DNA of 11,728 nucleotides. It comes from JALZHR01 sp036389695 (GTDB lineage Bacteria > Acidobacteriota > Blastocatellia > Pyrinomonadales > Pyrinomonadaceae). Location of the stretch: contig DASVWG010000160.1 of the NCBI GenBank assembly GCA_036389695.1, forward strand, positions 1 to 11,728, in the 5' to 3' direction. Within the stretch, counting starts at the first letter, position 1. Each line of letters opens with the position of its first letter. Positions 5,984 to 11,728 of the stretch are shown in pieces. Below the pieces are notes generated by a model. That model was not told where the DNA came from. It made no database searches and saw only the letters and a list, made by a program, of their open reading frames with translations. A program made the position numbers and the translations under genes.

Positions 5984-6087
5984 TCATTAGTCCTTTGTCC
6001 TTTGTCCTTCGCAAGTTGAATAAAAATTAAGTTTTTAATTTAAATTCAATTGCGAAGGACGAAGGACAAAGGACAAAGGACAAAAGA
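5984..6087. repeat. Heptamer inverted repeat (TCCTTTG) with core hairpin, rpoA-rplQ gap
   Basis: The left arm reads TCATTAG, TCCTTTG twice, TCCTTCG (5984-6011), directly after the rpoA stop. The right arm reads CGAAGGA twice, CAAAGGA twice, CAAAAGA (6053-6087). The core continues the pairing: CGCAAGTTGAAT with ATTCAATTGCG (one bulged G), then AAATTAA with TTAATTT. The unit is the same family as in the adk-map gap, and both have four left and five right units, but the cores differ. The right arm contains the only Shine-Dalgarno-like sequence of rplQ. Confidence 0.9.
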
Positions 6088-6089
6088 TT

Positions 6090-6599
6090 ATGAGACATTT
6101 AAAAGCACATCGTAAATTGGGTAGAACGACGGAGCATCGCATTTCGCTGCTGCGCAACTTGGCGACTTCGTTGATTAACGCCGAAAAAGAACAAATCGTC
6201 ACGACCGTGCCGAAGGCGAAAGAGCTTCGTTCGTTTGTGGAAAAAGCCATCACTCTGGCGCGCAAAGCGCAGAATCTGGAAGGCGACGCGGCGAAAGCGC
6301 AGGAAGTTCATCTGCGCCGTCAGGCGGCGAGATTTTTCCACGCCGGAAACCGCACGCACAAAACGGAATTGAGTCGTTTTCGCGGTAAAAAAGGCGAGGC
6401 GAAAGAGCGCCCCGAGCGAACTGCGGGCGTCGCCGCCGTGCAGCGCTTGTTCGGCGAGCTCGGAACGCGCTACAAAGACCGCAACGGCGGCTACACGCGC
6501 ATCATCAAGCTCGGTCGCCGGCAGGGCGACAACGCGGAAATGGCGGTTATCCAGTTAGTTGACAACCCGCGCGAGCGGGCGGAAGCGGCGAAGAAATAA
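6090..6599 (+). CDS. rplQ: 50S ribosomal protein L17 (bL17), with insertion
   Basis: L17 is a bacterial large-subunit protein near the exit tunnel. The family start MRHLKAHRKLGRTTEHRISL and the C-terminal YKDRNGGYTRIIKLGRRQGD identify it. At 169 residues it is longer than the 120-130 of many bacteria. The extra length is mainly a basic insertion at about residues 84-115, between HLRRQAARFF and AVQRLFGEL, plus a few residues near 60-72. The insertion keeps the frame and its base usage resembles the rest, so it is not an obvious frameshift product. AAAGGA at 6075-6080, in the repeat arm, is the likely ribosome binding site, nine bases before the ATG. Confidence 0.97.
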   Translation: MRHLKAHRKLGRTTEHRISLLRNLATSLINAEKEQIVTTVPKAKELRSFVEKAITLARKAQNLEGDAAKAQEVHLRRQAARFFHAGNRTHKTELSRFRGKKGEAKERPERTAGVAAVQRLFGELGTRYKDRNGGYTRIIKLGRRQGDNAEMAVIQLVDNPRERAEAAKK

Positions 6600-6600
6600 A

Positions 6601-6669
6601 ATCGTGAATCGTAAATCGTGAATAGTCAAAACAACTATTCACGATTCACTATTTACTGTTTACGAGTAA
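6601..6669. repeat. Heptamer inverted repeat (ATCGTGA), rplQ-accB gap
   Basis: The left arm reads ATCGTGA, ATCGTAA, ATCGTGA, ATAGTCA (6601-6628). The right arm reads CTATTCA, CGATTCA, CTATTTA, CTGTTTA, CGAGTAA (6635-6669). The inner 13 bp (6614-6626 with 6634-6646) pair perfectly around a 7-base loop; the outer part pairs with several mismatches. The right arm ends against the strong accB ribosome binding site. The unit is nearly the same as in the next gap. Confidence 0.85.
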
Positions 6670-6679
6670 AGGAGCAAAG

Positions 6680-7261
<582 letters not shown>

Positions 7262-7265
7262 TGTT

Positions 7266-7337
7266 TTCGTAAATCGTGAATCGTAAATCGTAAATAGTGA
7301 AATCTTTTTCTATTTACGATTTACGATTCACGATTCG
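7266..7337. repeat. Heptamer inverted repeat (ATCGTAA), accB-accC gap
   Basis: The left arm reads TTCGTAA, ATCGTGA, ATCGTAA, ATCGTAA, ATAGTGA (7266-7300). The right arm reads CTATTTA, CGATTTA, CGATTCA, CGATTCG (7310-7337). The segments 7272-7297 and 7310-7335 are exact reverse complements over 26 bp around a 12-base loop ending in a T5 run. It ends nine bases before accC, which has no clear ribosome binding site. It interrupts an operon pair usually spaced closely. Confidence 0.92.
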
Positions 7338-7346
7338 CGCTTTGGA

Positions 7347-8702
7347 ATGAAACCGCAAAAGTTCAGTAAAATTTTGATTGCCAACCGAGGCGAGATTGCC
7401 TGCCGGATTATCTGGACGTGCAAGGAGATGGGCATTCGCACCGTCGCCGTGCATTCGGAAGCCGATAAGGACGCGCTGCACGTGCGTTTTGCCGACGAAG
7501 CCGTCTGCATCGGCGCGCCGCCTTCGGCGCAGAGCTATCTGAACATTCCGGCAATCATCAGCGCGGCGGAAATCACGAACGTCGACGCGATTCATCCGGG
7601 CTATGGTTTTCTGGCGGAATCGGAAACTTTTGCGAAAATCTGCGAAGACTGCAACATCAAATTTATCGGACCGAAGCCGCACGTTATTAAAATGATGGGC
7701 GATAAGGTCGAAGCGCGGCGCACGATGACCGCTGCCGGCGTTCCGATTTTGCCCGGCTCGCCCGACCCGATCGAATCGGCTGACGAAGCGATAAGACTGG
7801 CGAAGGAAATCGGCTTTCCCGTCATCATCAAAGCGGCGGCGGGCGGCGGCGGGCGCGGAATGCGCATTGTCCGCGCGGAAGAAGAATTGGCTTCCAATCT
7901 GGAAATGGCGCAGCAGGAAGCCTTAGCCGCGTTTAAAAACGGCAGCGTTTATATCGAACGTTACATCGAGCGCCCGCGCCACATCGAGATTCAGGTTTTA
8001 GCCGACGAATACGGAAACGTGATTCATCTCGGCGAGCGCGAATGCACGATTCAGCGCCGACATCAAAAATTATTGGAAGAAGCGCCTTCGCCGGTTATCA
8101 CGCCCGAACAGCGCGCGAAGATGGGCGCGGTCGCCGTCAAGGCGTGTCAGGAAATAGGTTATTCGAGCGCCGGAACTTTCGAGTTTTTGCTCGATGAAGA
8201 CGGTTCATTTTACTTTATGGAAATGAACACGCGCATCCAGGTCGAGCATCCGGTGACGGAAATGGTCACGCTCGCCGACATCGTGCGCAATCAAATCCGC
8301 ATCGCCGAAGGCGAGCAGTTAGGCGTCACGCAGGAAGAAGTTTTGATTGTCGGGCATTCCATCGAATGCCGCATTAATGCCGAAGACCCGGAAAAATTTA
8401 CGCCTTCGCCCGGTCGCATTACGGCTTTTAATCTGCCGGGCGGACCGGGCGTGCGCGTCGATACGGCGGCTTATCCGGGCTACGTGGTGCCGCCTTATTA
8501 CGATTCGATGATTGCTAAATTAATCGTTCACGCGCGGACGCGGGAATTGGCGATTGCGCGAATGCGGCGCGCGCTCGAAGCGATGGTGATTGAAGGAATC
8601 AAAACGACGATTCCGCTGCACTTGAAAATTATGAACGACGAAAAATTTCAAGCCGGAGATTTTTCGACGAAGTTTATGGAAGAATTCGGAAAAAAAGGTT
8701 GA
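7347..8702 (+). CDS. accC: Biotin carboxylase subunit of acetyl-CoA carboxylase
   Basis: AccC uses ATP and bicarbonate to carboxylate the biotin on AccB. The 451-residue length fits free-standing AccC rather than a pyruvate or propionyl carboxylase fusion. The N-terminal domain has KILIANRGEIACRII and HPGYGFLAES. The ATP-grasp domain has the glycine-rich AAAGGGGRGM, ERECTIQRRHQKLLEEAPSP and EMNTRIQVEHPVTE. By alignment with E. coli the active-site residues are K120, K162, H212, K241, E279, E292, N294, R296 and R342, all present. The C-terminal domain ends KFMEEFGKKG. The start codon follows a hairpin with no clear Shine-Dalgarno sequence, but the N-terminus fits the family. Confidence 0.98.
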   Translation: MKPQKFSKILIANRGEIACRIIWTCKEMGIRTVAVHSEADKDALHVRFADEAVCIGAPPSAQSYLNIPAIISAAEITNVDAIHPGYGFLAESETFAKICEDCNIKFIGPKPHVIKMMGDKVEARRTMTAAGVPILPGSPDPIESADEAIRLAKEIGFPVIIKAAAGGGGRGMRIVRAEEELASNLEMAQQEALAAFKNGSVYIERYIERPRHIEIQVLADEYGNVIHLGERECTIQRRHQKLLEEAPSPVITPEQRAKMGAVAVKACQEIGYSSAGTFEFLLDEDGSFYFMEMNTRIQVEHPVTEMVTLADIVRNQIRIAEGEQLGVTQEEVLIVGHSIECRINAEDPEKFTPSPGRITAFNLPGGPGVRVDTAAYPGYVVPPYYDSMIAKLIVHARTRELAIARMRRALEAMVIEGIKTTIPLHLKIMNDEKFQAGDFSTKFMEEFGKKG

Positions 8703-8726
8703 ATCCGGAATGTTTAATCGGGAAGA

Positions 8727-8755
8727 TTGACCATTCGCCGTTAAACCTTTAACAT
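8727..8755 (+). promoter_or_regulatory. Candidate sigma70-type promoter for rpsO
   Basis: TTGACC (8727-8732) matches five of six bases of the -35 consensus. It is followed after 17 bases by TAACAT (8750-8755), which matches the -10 box at four of six including the key T1, A2 and T6. It sits in the 125-bp accC-rpsO gap, which lacks a clear heptamer hairpin. A start near 8762 would give a leader of about 65 bases. Confidence 0.4.
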
Positions 8756-8780
8756 TTACAAGTTAATAAAAATAAATTTA

Positions 8781-8821
8781 CGCGGTTTCGACTGCGGCTA
8801 AGGAGAGGCTATTTTAAGCAG
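8781..8821 (+). promoter_or_regulatory. Foldable rpsO leader with displaced Shine-Dalgarno sequence
   Basis: CGCGG (8781-8785) can pair with CTGCG (8792-8796), and CTGC (8792-8795) can instead pair with GCAG (8818-8821), so two folds compete. The strong AAGGAG (8801-8806) lies 21 bases before the rpsO ATG, too far for normal use. A small hairpin of GCT (8808-8810) with AGC (8817-8819) could bring it closer. A weak AGGAAG lies right before the ATG. S15 is known to repress its own mRNA through varied leader folds, often pseudoknots. The fold here is inferred by eye. Confidence 0.35.
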
Positions 8822-8827
8822 GAAGTT

Positions 8828-9097
8828 ATGGCAACAGCTACAGAAGTAAAAGAACAGATAGTTAAAGATTTTCAGCAGCACGGCTCGGACACCGGCTCGC
8901 CGCAGGTGCAGATTGCGCTTTTAACGCAGCGCATCACGGAGCTGACCGAGCATTTCAGAACCCACAAAAAAGACAATCATTCGCGTCGCGGACTGCTCAA
9001 AATGGTCTCGCAGCGCAGAAAGCTGCTCGATTATCTGAAACGACAGAACATCGAACAGTATCACGAAATCGTGCAGAGATTAGGACTACGTCGATAG
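8828..9097 (+). CDS. rpsO: 30S ribosomal protein S15 (uS15)
   Basis: S15 binds the central domain of 16S rRNA early in assembly and forms an intersubunit bridge. The 89-residue protein is exactly the family length. It has the signature DTGSPQVQIALLTQRITELT and HFRTHKKDNHSRRGLLKMVS, then QRRKLLDYLKRQNIEQYHEI. No in-frame earlier start competes with the ATG. The pairing with pnp downstream is conserved in many bacteria. The stop TAG is followed at once by a heptamer array. Confidence 0.98.
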   Translation: MATATEVKEQIVKDFQQHGSDTGSPQVQIALLTQRITELTEHFRTHKKDNHSRRGLLKMVSQRRKLLDYLKRQNIEQYHEIVQRLGLRR

Positions 9098-9173
9098 TTA
9101 ATAACTGATAACTGATAGTTGATAGTGAAAAAAATAAACTATCAGTTATCAGTTATCAGTTATCACCTAAAAT
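9098..9173. repeat. Heptamer inverted repeat (CTGATAA), rpsO-pnp gap
   Basis: The left arm reads TTAATAA, CTGATAA, CTGATAG, TTGATAG (9098-9125). The right arm reads CTATCAG, TTATCAG twice, TTATCAC and a degenerate CTAAAAT (9139-9173). About 25 bp pair with two mismatches around an A-rich centre. The end of the right arm also gives TTATCA (9146-9151) and TAAAAT (9168-9173), spaced 16 bases apart, a weak promoter match for the RNA that follows. Confidence 0.9.
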
Positions 9174-9200
9174 GGCTGCTTCGAGTCATTCACTCATCAA

Positions 9201-9266
9201 GTTCTCTCGAAGAATTTGCTTATAGTTGCTGTACGTGACAGTGTAAAGCTATCGGCAAAAGAGAAC
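9201..9266 (+). ncRNA. Bulged hairpin RNA upstream of pnp (leader or small RNA)
   Basis: Four helices stack with intervening loops. GTTCTCT (9201-9207) pairs with AGAGAAC (9260-9266). After a 7-base bulge on the left, TTTGC (9215-9219) pairs with GCAAA (9255-9259). ATAG (9222-9225) pairs with CTAT (9249-9252), and CTGT (9229-9232) pairs with ACAG (9238-9241) around the loop ACGTG. That is 20 Watson-Crick pairs in one rod. An intrinsic terminator follows 20-25 bases later. It could be a short independent RNA, or a pnp leader hairpin comparable in role to the RNase III-cut leader known in E. coli. I do not recognise a family. Confidence 0.45.
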
Positions 9267-9283
9267 GTCGTCAAAATTAAACT

Positions 9284-9335
9284 AAACAGAGACGGCAGAA
9301 GCTTTCACGGCATGGCTTCTGCCGTCTTTGTTTTT
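9284..9335 (+). terminator. Intrinsic terminator between rpsO and pnp
   Basis: AGACGGCAGAAGC (9290-9302) and GCTTCTGCCGTCT (9315-9327) are perfect 13-bp complements around a 12-base loop. The stem extends outward through ACA/TGT after one mismatch. The T-rich tract TTGTTTTT (9328-9335) follows directly. It is the only classical rho-independent terminator seen in the window. It ends either the rpsO transcript or the small RNA before it, or acts as an attenuator for pnp. Confidence 0.88.
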
Positions 9336-9527
9336 AAAAATAAACGAGCAACAACGGGGAAAGTGAAAGATTGAAAATTTCACCGTCGAGGACACCGAGA
9401 ACACAATGTTTGAAAAGAAATTTGATTCGTGCAATTCGTGTAATTCGTGGCTAAACCTTTCCAAAGTCCTGCGGCAGACATTTCTCGCGGTTGCGCTAAA
9501 AACTTTACGAATGGAGAAAAAAAGTAA
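9336..9527 (+). other. pnp upstream region with short 9-bp tandem repeats
   Basis: This 192-base stretch between the terminator and pnp holds no gene that I can support. It contains ATTCGTGCA, ATTCGTGTA, ATTCGTGGC (9425-9451), three tandem 9-bp units without an inverted arm. A CACCGAGAA-like run (9381-9405) may be a second degenerate array. GTGAAA and TTTCAC (around 9364-9382) form a small palindrome. GGAG at 9513-9516 is the pnp ribosome binding site, 11 bases before the ATG. A promoter must lie here or upstream if the terminator is efficient, but I see no convincing pair of boxes. Confidence 0.5.
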
Positions 9528-11648
9528 ATGCCACAAAGAAAATATTTAAAAGAATCAATCAAATTGGGCGACCAGGAATTGACCGTCGAAACCGGCAAAA
9601 TCGCCAAGCAAGCCGACGGCGCGGTCGTCGTCCGCTACGGCGACACGATGATTTTAGTGACCGCCGTCAGCGCGCATACCGCCAAAGAAGGACTGGATTT
9701 CTTTCCGCTCACGGTCGAATATCGTGAATCAACCTACGCCGCCGGGCGCATTCCGGGAAATTATTTTCGCCGCGAAGGTCGCCCTTCGGAGAAGGAAACT
9801 TTAACCTGCCGCCTGATTGACCGTCCGGTTAGACCGCTTTTCCCGGACGGCTACCGTTTTGAAACGCAGATTATCGGCACGGTCATTTCCGCCGACGACC
9901 AGAACGACCCGGACGTGATTGCGATTACGGGCGCGTCGCTGGCGCTGTATCTTTCCGACATTGTCTTTAATACACCGATTGCGGGCGTCCGCGTCGGCTT
10001 GATTGAAGGCAAATACGTCATTAATCCGACATATGACGCGCGGCGCGAATCACAGTTGAATCTGGTGGTCGCCGGAACCGAAGAAGCCATCTGCATGGTC
10101 GAATCAGAAGCGCAGGAAGTTTCGGAAAAAATTATGGTCGAAGCCTTGATGCTCGCTCATAAAGAAATCAAGCGCCTGTGTCTCTGGCAGAAAGAGCTTT
10201 ATAAGGCTTTAGAGATTACGAAGCGCGAATTTGTCGCGCCGGCTGTGGACGAAACGCTGCTTGCCGAAATCGAAAAAAATTACGGCGACAAACTGCGCGC
10301 GGCGATGGACACGACCGGACAGGACAAAATTACGAGCTACGCGGCGGTCGACGCTTTGAAAAAGGAAACCGTCGAGAGCTATCCCGAAGAAGAAGCGGAA
10401 ACGCGCGTGCTGGCTGGCAGAGCCTTCTCGCACCTGAAAGAGAAAATTTTCCGCGAAGATATTTTAGGCAAACGCCGTCGTCCGGACGGTCGCCGGTTTT
10501 CGGAAATCCGACCGATTTCCTGCGAGGTCGGCTGGCTGCCGCGCGTTCACGGCTCGGCGCTTTTCACGCGCGGCGAAACGCAGGCGATTGTCACCTCGAC
10601 GCTCGGCACGAAAGACGACGAGCAGTTTATGGACGATTTGGAAAAAGGCGAAACCAAGCGCCGCTTTATGCTGCACTACAATTTCCCGCCTTATTCGGTC
10701 GGCGAAACCGGCAGAGTCGGCACTTCTTCGCGCCGCGAAATCGGTCACGGAAATCTGGCGCGCCGCGCGCTGGAAGCGATTTTGCCCGCCGAAACCGATT
10801 TTCCGTATACGATTCGCATCGTCTCCGACATCACCGAATCGAACGGCTCAAGCTCGATGGCTTCGGTCTGCGGCGGCTGCCTGTCTCTGATGGACGCGGG
10901 CGTGCCGATTAAGCGACCAGTGGCGGGCGTGGCGATGGGCTTGGTGATGGAAGGCAATCGTTACGCGATTTTGTCAGACATCGCCGGAGCCGAAGACCAT
11001 TACGGCGATATGGATTTCAAAGTCACGGGCACGGCGGAAGGAATTACCGCTTTGCAGATGGACATTAAGGTCGCCGGCATCAACGCGATGATTTTGCAGG
11101 AAGCTCTGGAACAGGCTCGCAAAGGTCGCCTGCATATTCTGGAGATTATGTCGCAGGCGATTGATAAGCCGCGCGAGGAGCTTTCCGAATACGCGCCGCG
11201 CATTATCACGATTATGATTCACCCGGACAAGATTCGCGACGTCATCGGACCAGGCGGAAAAATTATCCGTTCGATTACGGAAGAAACCGGCGCGAAAATC
11301 GACATTTCCGACGACGGCACGGTCAACATCGCGACCGCCGACGGCGAAGCCGCGCAGAAAGCTGTGGAACGCATCCGCGCGCTCACCGCCGAAGCGGAAA
11401 TCGGCGAAACTTATCTCGGAACCGTGACGCGCATCGTCGATTTCGGCGCGTTCGTCGAAATCTTTCCGGGCTTGGACGGCTTGCTCCACATTTCGGAAAT
11501 CTCCGACCGCCGCATCAAAGACGTGCGCGACGAGCTGAAGGAAGGTCAGCAGGTAATGGTCAAATGCATCGGCAAAGAAGGCAACAAAGTTAAATTGTCG
11601 CGCAAGGCGATTCTCAAGGAAGAAAAATCGCGCGCGGAAACCAACTAG
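9528..11648 (+). CDS. pnp: Polyribonucleotide nucleotidyltransferase (PNPase)
   Basis: PNPase degrades RNA 3' to 5' by phosphorolysis, releasing nucleoside diphosphates, and is a core degradosome enzyme. The 706-residue trimer subunit has the full set of domains: first RNase PH-like domain (about 14-145), helical domain (about 148-240), second RNase PH-like domain (about 325-545), KH domain (about 556-616) and S1 domain (about 626-693). The catalytic region SDITESNGSSSMASVCGGCL and SDIAGAEDHYGDMDFKV carries D484 and D490, equivalent to D486 and D492 of E. coli. The KH GxxG loop is G574-P-G-G577, and the S1 domain reads VDFGAFVEIFPGLDGLLHIS. Position after rpsO is classical. The start is supported by GGAG at 9513-9516 and by the family N-terminus. 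Confidence 0.98.
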   Translation: MPQRKYLKESIKLGDQELTVETGKIAKQADGAVVVRYGDTMILVTAVSAHTAKEGLDFFPLTVEYRESTYAAGRIPGNYFRREGRPSEKETLTCRLIDRPVRPLFPDGYRFETQIIGTVISADDQNDPDVIAITGASLALYLSDIVFNTPIAGVRVGLIEGKYVINPTYDARRESQLNLVVAGTEEAICMVESEAQEVSEKIMVEALMLAHKEIKRLCLWQKELYKALEITKREFVAPAVDETLLAEIEKNYGDKLRAAMDTTGQDKITSYAAVDALKKETVESYPEEEAETRVLAGRAFSHLKEKIFREDILGKRRRPDGRRFSEIRPISCEVGWLPRVHGSALFTRGETQAIVTSTLGTKDDEQFMDDLEKGETKRRFMLHYNFPPYSVGETGRVGTSSRREIGHGNLARRALEAILPAETDFPYTIRIVSDITESNGSSSMASVCGGCLSLMDAGVPIKRPVAGVAMGLVMEGNRYAILSDIAGAEDHYGDMDFKVTGTAEGITALQMDIKVAGINAMILQEALEQARKGRLHILEIMSQAIDKPREELSEYAPRIITIMIHPDKIRDVIGPGGKIIRSITEETGAKIDISDDGTVNIATADGEAAQKAVERIRALTAEAEIGETYLGTVTRIVDFGAFVEIFPGLDGLLHISEISDRRIKDVRDELKEGQQVMVKCIGKEGNKVKLSRKAILKEEKSRAETN

Positions 11649-11715
11649 AAACTAAGGGCAGAAACGCGGGCGGTAATGGAGCGTGTTCCGGTTTAGCGAT
11701 TCGAGAAATCAGCGT

Positions 11716-11721
11716 TTGACA
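11716..11721 (+). promoter_or_regulatory. Consensus -35 box at the window edge
   Basis: TTGACA is a perfect -35 hexamer, seven bases before the window ends, in the 80-base stretch after pnp. Any -10 box would fall outside, so this is only a hint that a new transcription unit starts downstream. No terminator is visible between the pnp stop and this point. Confidence 0.25.
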
Positions 11722-11728
11722 CACTCGT

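Noticed and set aside
9282..9536. Minus-strand open frame of 84 codons between rpsO and pnp
   Set aside because: It runs across the terminator hairpin and repeats, shows no recognisable protein family, and has no ribosome binding site that I can support.
10588..10890. Second open frame inside pnp
   Set aside because: It is a frame shadow of the well-conserved PNPase coding sequence, with a low-complexity translation typical of GC-rich wobble positions.

Overview
The window is a stretch of bacterial housekeeping chromosome with every gene on the + strand. It holds the distal half of the spc/alpha ribosomal-protein cluster: secY (5' truncated by the window edge), adk, map, infA, rpmJ, rpsM, rpsK, rpsD, rpoA, rplQ. 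The acetyl-CoA carboxylase pair accB-accC follows, then the rpsO-pnp pair. All 14 genes are recognised from their protein sequence. Most proteins are of ordinary length and keep their key residues; rplQ and accB are longer than usual. I see no transposase, phage gene, CRISPR array, tRNA, rRNA or broken gene.

The order secY-adk-map-infA-rpmJ-rpsM-rpsK-rpsD-rpoA-rplQ is classical for bacteria. The zinc forms of S4, L36 and Adk, the moderate GC content, the long L17 and the wide repeat-filled gaps make me think of Acidobacteriota, perhaps class Blastocatellia. That placement is an impression from style and not a proof.

The genes supply translation and its supporting functions: ribosomal proteins S13, S11, S4, L17, L36 and S15, initiation factor IF1, the RNA polymerase alpha subunit, the SecY translocon channel, adenylate kinase and methionine aminopeptidase. 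To these are added the biotin carrier and biotin carboxylase that start fatty-acid synthesis, and the RNA-degrading enzyme PNPase.

The unusual part lies between the genes. Ten of the 13 gaps carry the same kind of element: about four tandem copies of a 7-bp unit (8 bp in one gap), a short centre, then four or five copies of the reverse-complement unit. Each forms a long hairpin that nearly fills the gap from stop codon to next start. The unit differs from gap to gap (TCCTTAG/TCCTTTG, GATTTTG, CTTCCGA, GTTCAAA, ATCGTGA, CTGATAA), but the layout is constant. One gap (rpsK-rpsD) has only the left arm. This is the best candidate here for something undescribed.

The gaps of different character are map-infA (short palindromes), accC-rpsO (a candidate promoter and a foldable leader) and the 430-bp rpsO-pnp gap. 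The last holds one of the heptamer hairpins, then a bulged 20-bp hairpin RNA, then a strong intrinsic terminator about 190 bp before pnp. The final 80 bases after pnp contain only a TTGACA box at the very edge.
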